Shown: positions 1 to 8,370, counted from the stretch's first letter. The stretch: 38,036 nucleotides of DNA from Candidatus Cloacimonadota bacterium (GCA_002742935.1 PDON01000036.1:1-38036), one strand, 5' to 3'. A program made the numbers and translations. The notes: generated by a model from the sequence alone, not told the origin.

Positions 1-10
1 TTTTATCATT

Positions 11-72
11 TTGGAAATAGGGTTTATTTTTGGTTAAAACATAATATAATGATATTATGGCTCTATTTCCAA
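11..72. repeat. 10-bp inverted repeat flanking a 42-bp AT-rich spacer
   Basis: TTGGAAATAG at 11-20 is exactly complementary to CTATTTCCAA at 63-72. It lies just beyond the 3' end of the minus-strand transposase-like gene, so it may be the end of that element or a transcription stop. The outer bases do not extend the pairing. Confidence 0.4.
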
Positions 73-78
73 TTCTTT

Positions 79-100
79 TTCATGAAATATGCGGGTTAGA
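79..100. repeat. transposon-end-like motif, copy 1
   Basis: TCATGAAATATGCGGG (80-95) occurs again, reverse-complemented, at 37942-37957. The flanking bases also agree apart from two differences (GCGGG then TTAGA here, CTAAA in the other copy). It overlaps the stop codon of the transposase-like gene, as expected for the terminal region of an insertion sequence. Confidence 0.45.
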
Positions 101-1081
101 ATTATCTATATAAAACTTTATTTTAATCTCTATTGGAGTTTTATCGTTATGAACTACTTCAGAATAAAACTCCTCAGTTTCAAGATATGATTTATTTGAC
201 CTTAAATAATCCCCCTTCATAACCATGGTATTTGTAAAATCTATGCCTAAGGATTCTCTAAGATCCAAAATTTTAAGCTTATTTTCCGAGTTGTAACTCC
301 TAAACTTTTGATCCAATACCAATAAGGATCTATTTTTTATCTCTTCTACTTCTTTTTCACTCAGAATAATTGAATGTTTTTTATCAGTTCCATTTATAAT
401 AAGTGGTGATATTGACTTTCCTCCAAAACTTGAAAGTTGAAATAGGTAGAGAAGTGTTAAATTTATTTTATCAGATATAAGTAAACTGAATTTATCCTTA
501 AATATTAAAAATTGTTTAAAAAGTTTTACTGAAAAATTTCTGTGATAATCCCAATGATTGCCTTTTATCTTTACATTTCTAATTTTTTCTAAACTAGAAT
601 TAGGATTATCTCCAATAAATTTTGGATAGATTTCTCTTTTCTTTAGAAAATATTCAATATGCTCTATAAATCTATTTCTGGATAAAATATCCCTTTTATT
701 TGAAAGGCATAGACAAACAAATCCTGATTTAGCATCGGTTGCCATTGTTAAACAATATTTTGTTTCCGATATAGTTATAGTTCTAGATACTAAAAGTATA
801 TTTTGGTACTCTTCAATTAAGTTTATATTTCTCTTTTTTCGAACAGGCTTTGGTTTTGGAGGTTTAATAAACTTTTTTAATATCTTTTTTATGCTATAAC
901 CTTTATTATAACCATCTGTTTTCTCTTTCCACCTTTTTAAAGTAGAATAATTAATACCACTCTCTTTTGAAGCTTTCATAACTCCAACTTTTCTGGCTAA
1001 CCGTATAGCTTCTGCAAGGGCTTCTATCTTTTTATCATTTTCCATAGGGTTATAGGCTTTTCTCTTAGAAATTGTTACCAC
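80..1081 (-). CDS. transposase / integrase-core-like protein, probably degenerate
   Basis: Predicted protein of about 333 residues. An N-terminal helix-turn-helix stretch (about 15-55, with 'KASKESGINYSTLKRWK') is followed by a basic Pro/Lys linker. Next comes a region resembling an integrase (rve) core: 'TDAKSGFVCLCLS' around 115 and 'IGDN' around 157 sit where the first two catalytic aspartates of IS481/IS3-like transposases lie. The C-terminus has 'DKTPIE', like the 'TPxE' tail motif of that family. I cannot place the third acidic residue confidently, so the protein may be inactive or a divergent family. The GTG start at 1081 has no clear ribosome site; the internal Met13 is an alternative. 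No target-site duplication was identified. Its stop codon lies inside a motif that recurs near the other window end (37937-37957). Assignment is from weak motif similarity only. Confidence 0.5.
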   Translation of the reverse strand: MVTISKRKAYNPMENDKKIEALAEAIRLARKVGVMKASKESGINYSTLKRWKEKTDGYNKGYSIKKILKKFIKPPKPKPVRKKRNINLIEEYQNILLVSRTITISETKYCLTMATDAKSGFVCLCLSNKRDILSRNRFIEHIEYFLKKREIYPKFIGDNPNSSLEKIRNVKIKGNHWDYHRNFSVKLFKQFLIFKDKFSLLISDKINLTLLYLFQLSSFGGKSISPLIINGTDKKHSIILSEKEVEEIKNRSLLVLDQKFRSYNSENKLKILDLRESLGIDFTNTMVMKGDYLRSNKSYLETEEFYSEVVHNDKTPIEIKIKFYIDNSNPHIS

Positions 1082-1149
1082 AAAGATAATCTGTAATATA
1101 ATCTTGGTAATGGAGATATCAAATATATAAAATATGGCAACACAATAAT

Positions 1150-1245
1150 ATGGTTGTTCAAAAAGTCAGAACGCAGTAGTACGAAGTTTATCGACAGTCT
1201 GGAGCCGTTGCATGCAACGGCTCATACTTTTGAGAAGCGAGCAGT
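1150..1245. repeat. dispersed repeat member with a 22-bp perfect palindrome
   Basis: This stretch is visibly richer in G+C than its surroundings. It begins 'CAAAAAGTCAGAACG' and ends 'TTTTGAGAAGCGAGCA'. The same two blocks occur next to each other, reverse-complemented, at about 35934-35962, without the roughly 55 bp between them here. Those bases include a perfect 22-bp palindrome at 1202-1223 (half-site GAGCCGTTGCA followed by its exact complement). A 63-codon plus-strand frame across this region overlaps the fapA 3' end and is probably not a gene. Confidence 0.5.
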
Positions 1246-1274
1246 AGAAGAAATTAGTTTTTCAATAGAGGTTG

Positions 1275-2729
1275 TTACTGATTTTCTTCAAAAGATTCCA
1301 ACCTGCCTTTATATTGGAATGGCTGAAGCTCACCCTCTTCATTAATCCTAAATTCAACATTTTTCATAGTTGATTTAGTTGTATAAAAAAGTTTTGTATT
1401 TAGAGTGATTGTTACATTTGGGTATAGAGTTCCCAAAATAATCATAGGTTTATTAGGGTTATTTCTTGACTTTAACATTTTATCATATTTAGACTTGAAA
1501 TCGGAGTATTGTCTTTTAAATATTTTCAACTTTTTACTAATATCTTCAATATAATCTTCTTTTCTCTCTCTCTCTTTACTCATTTTATAAGCAAGTATTT
1601 CTTTACCGGTAACTCTTAGACTCTCTTCTTTTTCAATAATATCTTTTATGGCAACTCTAATAGTGTCTATCTCTCTAAGAACATTTTTTACTTCCATATG
1701 TTTTCTTTTCATATCGGAAAAAAGTTTTGCCATTTCCATTAAGTCCTCTTCTTGGAAACCTACATCAATTTTTGTTTTATGATAAGATTTGTTTCCAAGC
1801 TCCTCTACTCTAAACCCATCAACTACTTGAGTTAGTCCACCTGTTAATTTTTTGGCTTCCAAAAAACCTTTAACAACTATAATTGATGAACTTATCATAT
1901 CTTCAACGTAGATATTTTTACATAAGATATTTTTTCTGTTAGATATATATTTTGCTTTTATAATTTCAGCATATATGGGTCTTTCTCCCGTTAAAATACC
2001 GGATTTACAGACAAGTGCTTCACCGGCAAAAATTTCAGCATCCTCTACGGATCCTTCTACTGAAATATCTGCTGTTGTACTTACATTAAATCTTGCCCTT
2101 ACATCTCCTTTAACATTTATTGTTGCGGTAGTATCAATATTTCCAACACTAAAATTAAGATCACTGTCTATAAAAACTTCTTCTAATACACCAACTTTTC
2201 CTGTAGGGAACCTTCTGTATCTTCCATCTCTTTTAGCACAGGCATATTCACCCTTAATAACAACACCATCAAGAGCAATATCTTTAAGTTTTATTTTATC
2301 CCCCATTCTTCCGGGTATTATTTCACCTTTTACATTTTTCCCGACAGAACCATTTAGAGGTGGATGTATTCTTACAAGATTTTCATCTTTTTGTACAGAC
2401 TTAACTACTCCAATATCGTAGAAATCAATAAGCCCTTTATTCTTCTCTTTTAAATTCATATCGTCAGAAATCAGGTACTCAATATAGCCATTTTTACCCT
2501 TTTTTGGAGGTGTTCCTCTGGCAATCATAATTTTTTTTCCTGATTTAAAGAGATCTTCATTTTTTTCAAAAAGATCTTTTATAGTCTGCTCTGAAACTCC
2601 ATAGACTATTCTATTTTCCTTAAGTCTGTTCTTAACATATCTTTCGCTTATACTATTAAAATCACCTATCAATTTTATATAGCAGAATATCATGTCTTTG
2701 TCAAAAATAAATTGTATATGCTCGCTCAT
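1275..2729 (-). CDS. FapA / DUF342 family protein
   Basis: 484 residues, close to the usual length of the DUF342 (FapA) family. An N-terminal domain contains the stretch 'RGTPPKKGKNGYIEYLI' (about 70-86), the hallmark 'G.PP..G.dG.i' of this family. A central right-handed beta-helix-like repeat region rich in V/I/G/D follows ('VKGDVRARFNVSTTADISVEGSVEDAEI', about 205-232, read in segments). A coiled-coil-like section rich in K/E (about 340-430) and a short C-terminal beta segment complete it. Family members are cytoplasmic and linked to flagellar assembly or polymer-associated scaffolding; the biochemical role is not settled. No flagellar gene is nearby. The start is supported by AGGAAATT just upstream of the ATG. 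Confidence 0.85.
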   Translation of the reverse strand: MSEHIQFIFDKDMIFCYIKLIGDFNSISERYVKNRLKENRIVYGVSEQTIKDLFEKNEDLFKSGKKIMIARGTPPKKGKNGYIEYLISDDMNLKEKNKGLIDFYDIGVVKSVQKDENLVRIHPPLNGSVGKNVKGEIIPGRMGDKIKLKDIALDGVVIKGEYACAKRDGRYRRFPTGKVGVLEEVFIDSDLNFSVGNIDTTATINVKGDVRARFNVSTTADISVEGSVEDAEIFAGEALVCKSGILTGERPIYAEIIKAKYISNRKNILCKNIYVEDMISSSIIVVKGFLEAKKLTGGLTQVVDGFRVEELGNKSYHKTKIDVGFQEEDLMEMAKLFSDMKRKHMEVKNVLREIDTIRVAIKDIIEKEESLRVTGKEILAYKMSKERERKEDYIEDISKKLKIFKRQYSDFKSKYDKMLKSRNNPNKPMIILGTLYPNVTITLNTKLFYTTKSTMKNVEFRINEEGELQPFQYKGRLESFEENQ

Positions 2730-2864
2730 AATTTCCTAATGAAACTTCTACACTCTTTACAAAGATATTATAAAAATATCAATTTTCAAAAAAAATCAGT
2801 TATATATTACTTTTTAGAGGTCTTTAGCATTTCAAAAATGCTTATTTTTATTAACTTAAAGTTA

Positions 2865-2893
2865 TTGACTTTGAGGATACTATTTGATATAAT
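2865..2893 (+). promoter_or_regulatory. sigma-70-type promoter for the GT28 gene
   Basis: TTGACT (2865-2870), a 17-bp spacer, and TATAAT (2888-2893) match the vegetative consensus at 11 of 12 positions. Transcription would start near 2900, leaving a leader of about 140 nt before the glycosyltransferase ATG. The 312-bp gap between the divergent fapA and this gene otherwise holds only a doubtful small frame (2932-3030). Confidence 0.65.
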
Positions 2894-2931
2894 AACAATC
2901 AAATTAATTTTACTTTTAATTTGTACGAATC

Positions 2932-3030
2932 ATGGAGTTAAAATATAGTTCTCTCCATATATGTTTAAATTATTATTGGTTGTTTCTATTTAGTTTAATA
3001 TTTATGCTTTATGTTTTGGCTCCAAATTAA
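2932..3030 (+). CDS. possible 32-codon leader ORF, one hydrophobic segment
   Basis: Frame of 32 codons starting 'MELKYSSLHICL' with a hydrophobic middle ('WLFLFSLIFMLYVLA'). It lies wholly within the predicted leader of the GT28 gene and ends 11 nt before that gene's ATG. No ribosome-binding site is visible ahead of its ATG, and AT-rich DNA often yields hydrophobic frames by chance, so this is weak. If translated, it would be a leader peptide or tiny membrane protein coupled to the lipid glycosyltransferase. Confidence 0.15.
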   Translation: MELKYSSLHICLNYYWLFLFSLIFMLYVLAPN

Positions 3031-3041
3031 AAGAGAGTTCT

Positions 3042-4163
3042 ATGAAAAAAAAATTTCTTTTCTTATACCTTAAAACCGGAGGCGGTCACCTTTCAACAGC
3101 AAGATCAATAGAGGAGTGTATTTTGTCCTCAAAAGAGGATGTTGAAATTATTTTGGCAGATGGCCTTAATAATGGTAATAAGTTTATGAAATCTATTATT
3201 GAGGAAGGTTACAGACTTTCTCAATCTATCGCTCTTTGGGTGTACGAGATTCTTTACGGAATACATAAAATTAAGACAGTTTCGAAGCTTACCTCAAACT
3301 TTGTGGCTTCTTTTGTAAGAGATGAGATATTTCGTTTGATAAAGCTACATAATCCGGAAAAGATAGTTATTTTTCATTTCTTTTTGGTAGATCCTGTTTT
3401 AAAAGTTTTAAAAGAGCTTAATCTAAATATTCCGGTACTAACAGTTGTAACTGATCCTTATACCGCTCATCCTATGTGGTTTTTGCATAATGATCAAAAC
3501 TATGTTGTTTTCAGTAGGAAAGTTTTAGAAAACTCTGCAAAAAAAATGGGAGTTCCCGAAGAGAATATCAATATTTTCCCATATATCTTAAATGAAAAGT
3601 TTAGAGTATCTGATATTAATAAATTGGACAAAATAAGGAGTAAATACGGCTTTGATAACGGAAAAAAACTTATTCTTATAATTGGAGGAGGAGATGGAAT
3701 TCCTAAGGGTGAAAAGATAGTTAAAAACCTAGTGAATTTTTTACCTGATATTCAGTATGCCGTTGTTTGTGGAAGAGATAAAAAACTTTTTAATAAAATA
3801 AAAACTCTTAGTAAAGAAAATAATCTTATAAAGGTTTTTGAATATATTGATTTTGTTAGTGAACTCATGAGTGTTTCTGATCTTGTTATATCAAAATGTG
3901 GTCCCGCAACATTTATGGAAATACTTCTTTCAAAGAAAATACCCATAATAAGCAGTTATATATGGGAACAAGAGAAGGGAAATGTTGATTTTATTGTAGA
4001 AAATAAGTTTGGGATATATGAAAAAAAGGTGAAGAAATTACCTCATATTGTTAATGAGCTTCTTTCTAATGAGGATCTTTACAATAGCTTTTTAAATAAT
4101 ATTAATAAGGCAGATCTTCAAAATGGAGTTGAAAGTGTTTCAGAATTTATCTACAACTATTAG
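3042..4163 (+). CDS. GT28-family glycosyltransferase (diacylglycerol glycosyltransferase / MurG-like)
   Basis: 373 residues. The N-terminus 'LYLKTGGGHLSTARSIEECI' matches the MGDG-synthase domain signature ('tGgGH.saA.ai'), which binds the lipid acceptor in the MGD1/UgtP family. The C-terminal half has the GT-B nucleotide-sugar site: 'LILIIGGGDG' (about 210), 'VVCGRDKKL' and 'SDLVISKCGPATFMEILLSKKIPII' (about 282-306, read in segments), where the Gly-Pro/Glu region contacts the sugar donor. Family members transfer glucose or galactose from UDP-sugars to diacylglycerol at the inner face of the cytoplasmic membrane. Donor and product cannot be read from sequence. A good promoter lies upstream, and GAGAG precedes the ATG. 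Confidence 0.8.
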   Translation: MKKKFLFLYLKTGGGHLSTARSIEECILSSKEDVEIILADGLNNGNKFMKSIIEEGYRLSQSIALWVYEILYGIHKIKTVSKLTSNFVASFVRDEIFRLIKLHNPEKIVIFHFFLVDPVLKVLKELNLNIPVLTVVTDPYTAHPMWFLHNDQNYVVFSRKVLENSAKKMGVPEENINIFPYILNEKFRVSDINKLDKIRSKYGFDNGKKLILIIGGGDGIPKGEKIVKNLVNFLPDIQYAVVCGRDKKLFNKIKTLSKENNLIKVFEYIDFVSELMSVSDLVISKCGPATFMEILLSKKIPIISSYIWEQEKGNVDFIVENKFGIYEKKVKKLPHIVNELLSNEDLYNSFLNNINKADLQNGVESVSEFIYNY

Positions 4164-4357
4164 TTTTTTCTTAAAGTAGGGTGGATAGTTTTATATTTAT
4201 CTGTAAATGCTTATTTATTTCTTGCGTTTTTCCAAAAAAATATTAAATATCTTTTTTAGGAGATCTTAAAATCTCTTCTTAGATGCTTTTAGGAAGTTAT
4301 CAAGGATCTATAAATATAAGAGGGTCTTTTGTTAAAAATATTTTTAAGGTATTAATT

Positions 4358-5623
4358 ATGAAATTTAATAAAAAAGTTATTAGTTGGGCGTTTTATGATT
4401 GGGGTAACTCTGCTTTTGCAACAACAATCATGGCAGGTTTTTTTCCTATGTTTTTTAAAGAATATTGGAGTGTTGGAGCCGAAATATCTACAAGTACTGC
4501 AAGAGTTGGAATTGCTAACTCTATAGCCGGTCTTTTGGTTGCATTAATTTCCCCTTTTTTAGGTGCTATTGCAGATAAAAGCTCTAAAAGAAAAGCTTTC
4601 TTAATATTTTTTACCTCTCTTGGCGTTTTATCATCTGCTTCTTTGTATCTAATATCTAAAGGTAGTTGGGAATTAGCGGCTCTTTTCTATGTACTGGGAG
4701 TAGCGGGATTTTCAGGCTCAAACACATTTTATGATTCTCTTATGGTTTTTGTTTCAAATGATAAAAGTAGTGATATGGTTTCCTCTCTAGGATTTTCTCT
4801 AGGTTATTTAGGTGGAGGATTATTATTTGCCCTAAATGTTTGGATGGTTCTCTCATTTGACACATTTGGTCTCAGCTCAACTACCCAAGCTGTTAAACTA
4901 TCATTTATAATGGTTGCTTTTTGGTGGTTAATATTTTCTATCCCACTATTACTCTTTGTTAAAGAGGATAAGAAGGAAAGGGAGAGTAGCTATAAAGCTT
5001 TATTTATTGAGGGTTTTAACTCTATAAAAGAGACATTTAATGAAATTAGGAGTTACAAGAAAATTTTATATTTTTTAATAGCTTATTGGTTATATATTGA
5101 TGGTGTGGATTCTGTTATTAAGATGGCTGTTGATTACGGTATGTCCATAGGATTTGAATCAAATGATCTTATTACTGCACTTCTTATTACACAATTTGTG
5201 GGTTTCCCTGCTGCTCTTCTCTTTGGTATTATTGGAAATAAATTTGGTACAGAGAGAGGAATATTAGCTGCTATTATTGTTTATTTGGGTGCTTCAGTTT
5301 GGGCTTCTATGATGAGTGTTGTACAGGAATTTTATCTAATGGCTGTTTTAATAGGAATGGTTCAGGGTGGAATCCAAGCTCTTTCAAGGTCATACTATAG
5401 TCGTTTTGTACCAAAGGAAAGATCAGCACAATTTTTTGGATTTTACAATCTTTTAGGAAAATTTGCTACAGTTTTTGGACCTGCTCTCATAGGTGGTACT
5501 ACATATTTTGTTTCAGCTCTTGGATATCCTGATATAGCTTCAAGAATAGGTATTCTTTCAGTCTCTATTCTCTTTCTTGCCGGAGGTTTTATGTTTATAA
5601 AATCAATAAAGCTGGATTTATAA
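4358..5623 (+). CDS. MFS transporter, UMF1 (Atg22-like) family
   Basis: About 421 residues from the ATG at 4358, which follows AAGG at a good distance and gives the usual N-terminus 'MKFNKKVISWAFYDWGNSAF'. The open frame extends 25 codons further upstream without a ribosome site, so I prefer the shorter form. 'YDWGNSAFATTI' is the signature of the UMF1 family of major facilitator permeases. About twelve hydrophobic segments are visible, with a charged central loop ('KEDKKERESS', about 210) and a C-terminal half containing 'GMVQGGIQALSRSYYSRFVP', the typical second-half motif. Members are inner-membrane permeases of uncertain substrate; amino-acid or sugar export has been suggested for relatives. 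Confidence 0.85.
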   Translation: MKFNKKVISWAFYDWGNSAFATTIMAGFFPMFFKEYWSVGAEISTSTARVGIANSIAGLLVALISPFLGAIADKSSKRKAFLIFFTSLGVLSSASLYLISKGSWELAALFYVLGVAGFSGSNTFYDSLMVFVSNDKSSDMVSSLGFSLGYLGGGLLFALNVWMVLSFDTFGLSSTTQAVKLSFIMVAFWWLIFSIPLLLFVKEDKKERESSYKALFIEGFNSIKETFNEIRSYKKILYFLIAYWLYIDGVDSVIKMAVDYGMSIGFESNDLITALLITQFVGFPAALLFGIIGNKFGTERGILAAIIVYLGASVWASMMSVVQEFYLMAVLIGMVQGGIQALSRSYYSRFVPKERSAQFFGFYNLLGKFATVFGPALIGGTTYFVSALGYPDIASRIGILSVSILFLAGGFMFIKSIKLDL

Positions 5624-5810
5624 ACTATTGATTTAAATACTGTACATAATGTTATAATTAAATCTACAATATAAGATAGAGTATTAGTTTTATATCTAAT
5701 CTAAGATTACTTAACATCTTAGGCTAAGTTTATCAAACCTATTTTGTCGTAAATTCTTTCTTTATGAGCTTTACAGTAGATCCTAATTTTTTTAAGAGAT
5801 TATTTAGGTA
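5624..5810. other. intergenic region with a weak hairpin and a degenerate repeat member
   Basis: CTAAGAT (5701-5707) pairs with ATCTTAG (5716-5722) around an 8-nt loop and could be a weak stop for the MFS transcript, although no T-run follows. Around 5740-5798 the reverse strand reads '..GGATCTACTG..CATAAAG..TTACGACAAAATA', which looks like a shortened, degenerate relative of the repeat at 6869-6960 and 18680-18770. Confidence 0.3.
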
Positions 5811-6080
5811 CTAAGATTTTATTTTTTTTATCTCAGCCTGAAGCTTTTTTATTTTTTCTTCAATAGCTTTTCTATCGTTTTTAAGTTTTTTTATTTTTTT
5901 TTCTGTTTCCTCTATTTTATCCTTTGACTCCTCTATTTTTTTTTCAATCTCTTTAATCTCACTTTTTATTTTTTCAACCTTTTTTTCATGTTTCTTTATC
6001 TCTTTATCATAGTCAATTTTCTTAGAAAAAATAGAAACAGAAAACATCAACAAGAACAAAGCCATAAAAAATTTTTTCAT
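5811..6080 (-). CDS. small secreted coiled-coil protein
   Basis: 89 residues. Residues 1-19 form a typical signal peptide (Lys-Lys then 'FFMALFLLMFSVSIF'), with likely cleavage after the SIFS/K region. There is no lipobox cysteine, so it is not an obvious lipoprotein. Residues 25-88 are almost entirely K, E, I and D in a heptad-like order ('EIKEIEKKIEESKDKIEETE'), predicted to be one continuous helix forming a coiled coil. It would lie in the periplasm or on the surface. The size and architecture recall small periplasmic helical proteins such as Lpp or Skp-like chaperones, but there is no recognisable homology. GGGGAA precedes the ATG, and a perfect consensus promoter (6118-6146) suggests high expression. 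Confidence 0.7.
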   Translation of the reverse strand: MKKFFMALFLLMFSVSIFSKKIDYDKEIKKHEKKVEKIKSEIKEIEKKIEESKDKIEETEKKIKKLKNDRKAIEEKIKKLQAEIKKIKS

Positions 6081-6117
6081 AACATAATTCCCCGTATAAT
6101 TTTAACTCTACATCACT

Positions 6118-6146
6118 ATTATAGAGTTGTAAATTTATCTTGTCAA
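6118..6146 (-). promoter_or_regulatory. perfect consensus sigma-70 promoter
   Basis: Reading the minus strand: TTGACA (6146 to 6141), exactly 17 bp, then TATAAT (6123 to 6118). All 12 consensus bases match at the optimal spacing. It is the best promoter found in the window, and it drives the small secreted coiled-coil gene. Confidence 0.75.
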
Positions 6147-6341
6147 GAGAATTATTGTTATTTGTAGTTTTCTCGGGATTTAAACTATTTAATAGTTTGA
6201 TATATAACTAGTATCTCTCTAGTTGCTTACTCATAATCTGTATTATATATTTGTACTAAGGAGTAGGATAATATAGATGATTAAATTATTTTTTCCCTTA
6301 TAAATAAAGATTCTATAAAGTTATATACAATAAGGAAGAGT

Positions 6342-6863
6342 ATGGATATTATACATGAAATTGATGTTACGGAAACCCAGCACAACTCTATCAAAGTTTT
6401 GAGAAATCACTCATTCCCAGAACATAAAGTTAATCGTTCCTATTACAAACAGATGCCTCACATGCGTGCTTTACAATACAAAGGTGAAATACTGGTCGGT
6501 TATTTGGGCTTAGACTATCGTGCTATTAAAGTTGGTGATGAGGTGTACAAGGTTTTAGGTATCATTGATTTTTGTGTTGCTGAACAGTGGCGAGGTAGAG
6601 GAATTGGTTCATTTATGCTCTCTGAAGTCTCATCTTTTGCAGAAGAAAAAGATGTCGATTTTATAATACTTATCTCGGAGCTGGAGGAGTTTTACCTTAG
6701 GCATGGTTTTATAAAAGTTGAGGGTATCCACTCTTGGCTAAGGATTAGTGAACATGTAAATTATGGTGTAGCTGTAGAGCATATTGAGGAGTTATTCATA
6801 AAGCCAATAAGTGGTAAGCAATGGGTTAGTGGAGATATTGATTGGTTAGGCTATATGTACTAG
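6342..6863 (+). CDS. GNAT-family N-acetyltransferase
   Basis: 173 residues. 'DFCVAEQWRGRGIGSFMLSEVSSFAEEKDVDFIIL' (about 78-112, read in segments) contains the acetyl-CoA pyrophosphate loop R-x-x-G-x-G/A ('RGRGIGS') preceded by the beta-4 strand. 'YLRHGFIKVEG' near 125 is the usual beta-6/beta-7 end ('FY.r.GF'). GNAT proteins transfer acetyl groups from acetyl-CoA to amines; the substrate cannot be inferred. AAGGA precedes the ATG at good spacing. It stands alone, convergent with the flavodoxin operon. Confidence 0.8.
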   Translation: MDIIHEIDVTETQHNSIKVLRNHSFPEHKVNRSYYKQMPHMRALQYKGEILVGYLGLDYRAIKVGDEVYKVLGIIDFCVAEQWRGRGIGSFMLSEVSSFAEEKDVDFIILISELEEFYLRHGFIKVEGIHSWLRISEHVNYGVAVEHIEELFIKPISGKQWVSGDIDWLGYMY

Positions 6864-6868
6864 AATAG

Positions 6869-6960
6869 GGTCTACTGAAAAAAGATTTTCAAATTTGTAA
6901 GATAAAGTTTATGAGGTTTCCTTAAAAGTCAGACGAAGATAAAAAAGAGGCAAAGAAGCT
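6869..6960 (+). repeat. dispersed intergenic repeat, copy C
   Basis: The segment from 'TCTACTGAAAAAAG' through 'TTTTCAAATTTGTAAGATAA', 'AGTTTATGAGGTTTCC' and 'AAAAGTCAGACGAAGATAA' matches the reverse complement of 18680-18770 closely. About 30 consecutive bases are identical around the CAAATTTGTAAGATAAAG core. It follows the GNAT gene and takes up the first part of the 430-bp gap before the flavodoxin terminator; the rest shows nothing recognisable. Confidence 0.75.
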
Positions 6961-7193
6961 AAATAATTTGAGTTTGACATAAGTATTTATCTAATATTTA
7001 GTGTAATAAATAAAATGTTACATAGAATTTTCTGCCATAAGTTTATCTAAGGGTACATTACCCTATAGTTATACAATTATACCCTTCAAGAGCCTCAGGG
7101 TGCAGATGTAAGCTGTATTTTTTAATTATTATATAAGATATCTTGTTGGCTTTATATCTAAATCTAATCTTTTTCTGTAGGTCATAAATAAAG

Positions 7194-7249
7194 AAGCCGG
7201 AATCTTCTTATTAGTTCGTTAAATATATTAACAATTTAGATACCGGCTT
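7194..7249 (-). terminator. stem-loop terminator of the feo-flavodoxin operon
   Basis: AAGCCGGAATCT (7194-7205) pairs with AGATACCGGCTT (7238-7249) over 12 positions with one T-T mismatch. On the minus strand it is followed by CTTTATTT. It lies about 45 nt past the flavodoxin stop codon. The 32-nt loop is long for a simple terminator and contains a smaller GTTAA/TTAAC pairing. Confidence 0.55.
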
Positions 7250-7293
7250 GTTATAAAAGTAGAATTTTAAAAGATAATCATATAAGTTTAAAA

Positions 7294-7776
7294 CTAACCT
7301 TTTAGTTTCTCAACCCAAGATGCAATATCTTCTTCAGCTTTTGCTTCGTCATTATCATAGTCTAATGGAAGACCTACAAATTTTCCATCAACAACAGCTT
7401 CTGAACTGTCAAAGCTAAAACCTTCTACATCAACTCTACCAACTACATTATCTTTGTTTTTTAGAGCATTGTAGATTTTACCGATAGCATCAACGAAAGA
7501 TGATGAATATCCATACTGATCTCCTGTTCCAAAAAGAGCAATCTTTTTATCACCAAAGTCAGCATCTTCAAGTTCAGAAATTTTACCTTCCCAATCATCT
7601 TGAAGATCACCTACTCCCCAAGTTGATGATCCTAAAATAATAAGATCGTGGTCAAGAGTTGAAAAATCTACTCCACTAACCTCTTGAAGATCAGCTCCAC
7701 CTATAGCTTCAGCGATAGCCTCAGCAGCTTTTTGACAATTTCCTGTTGTTGATCCGTAAACAATTACAGTTTTCAT
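7294..7776 (-). CDS. fldA: flavodoxin
   Basis: 160 residues, the normal length of short- to long-chain flavodoxins. The FMN phosphate loop 'YGSTTGNCQKAAEAI' is at 8-22. The isoalloxazine-flanking loops are 'GSSTWGVGDLQDDW' (about 50-63) and 'GTGDQYGYSSSFVDAIG' (about 87-103). Flavodoxin is a soluble low-potential electron carrier that often replaces ferredoxin when iron is scarce. As the last gene of an operon headed by feoAB, this fits iron-limitation use. Ribosome site AGAGGA is upstream; the gap to DUF2325 is 40 bp. Confidence 0.93.
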   Translation of the reverse strand: MKTVIVYGSTTGNCQKAAEAIAEAIGGADLQEVSGVDFSTLDHDLIILGSSTWGVGDLQDDWEGKISELEDADFGDKKIALFGTGDQYGYSSSFVDAIGKIYNALKNKDNVVGRVDVEGFSFDSSEAVVDGKFVGLPLDYDNDEAKAEEDIASWVEKLKG

Positions 7777-7816
7777 AATTTTCCTCTTCTAATTTTAACA
7801 AATAAATAATCTATCT

Positions 7817-8164
7817 TTATTTTATACAGCCCGCATTCTTTTTCTGACAAGGCGATAGATTACAGCTTTCACATACTCTCAATTCTTCAACTAATTGAGC
7901 AATACTTTCCTCTAAACAGCTAATACTACCATTTTTGATTCTTAGCATTTTTATTTTTTTTCTTTTACACATCATTTGAGAAGTATTAACCATTTTATGG
8001 CTGGATGTATCTGAGAATAGAACAACAGCATCCACAGATCTCATCCTTTTTTCCATATCAGGAACATACTTATTAAAAAGTTTAACCTTACAGGAGTGTT
8101 TTTTCATTATATCCTTATACTTTCTTTCTAGGCTTTTCACTCCCCCTAATAAAGCTATATTCAT
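7817..8164 (-). CDS. DUF2325 domain protein with C-terminal cysteine cluster
   Basis: 115 residues. The body matches the DUF2325 pattern: 'IALLGGVKSLERKYKDI' at the start, 'VDAVVLFSDTSSHKMVN' (about 44-60) with the conserved Asp/His region, then 'KKIKMLRIKNGSISCLEESI'. The C-terminus adds 'CESCNLSPCQKKNAGC' (about 98-113), four cysteines that could bind a metal or an Fe-S cluster; I infer this from spacing only. The family has no settled function. It sits between DUF2023 (206-bp gap, containing a CCTCTA-AAA-TAGAGG hairpin at 8214-8228) and flavodoxin in the feo operon. AAGGG precedes the ATG. Confidence 0.7.
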   Translation of the reverse strand: MNIALLGGVKSLERKYKDIMKKHSCKVKLFNKYVPDMEKRMRSVDAVVLFSDTSSHKMVNTSQMMCKRKKIKMLRIKNGSISCLEESIAQLVEELRVCESCNLSPCQKKNAGCIK

Positions 8165-8370
8165 AATTTAAACCCTTTCCGTTTATTAAACTTTACAATA
8201 AAAGGGTACATCTCCTCTAAAATAGAGGTGTCTTATACATATTTTATCGTTTTTGAAATTGATCCATTAATCAAAATTAGTAATGCATCAAAATAACAGG
8301 ATAAAATTGAACCTTTTTCTAGCCTATATGCTTCTCTCCTTTCTATTATCTTAAAGATAATTTGTAAAAT

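Noticed and set aside
1154..1345. 63-codon plus-strand frame over the palindrome
   Set aside because: It spans a repeat copy and the opposite strand of the fapA 3' end, has no ribosome site, and the peptide shows no family features.
1975..2421. 148-codon plus-strand frame
   Set aside because: Antisense to fapA; Ser/Thr/Pro-rich composition typical of a shadow frame.
2712..2948. 78-codon plus-strand frame
   Set aside because: Overlaps the fapA start and the GT28 promoter, lacks a ribosome site, and its composition follows the AT-rich bases.
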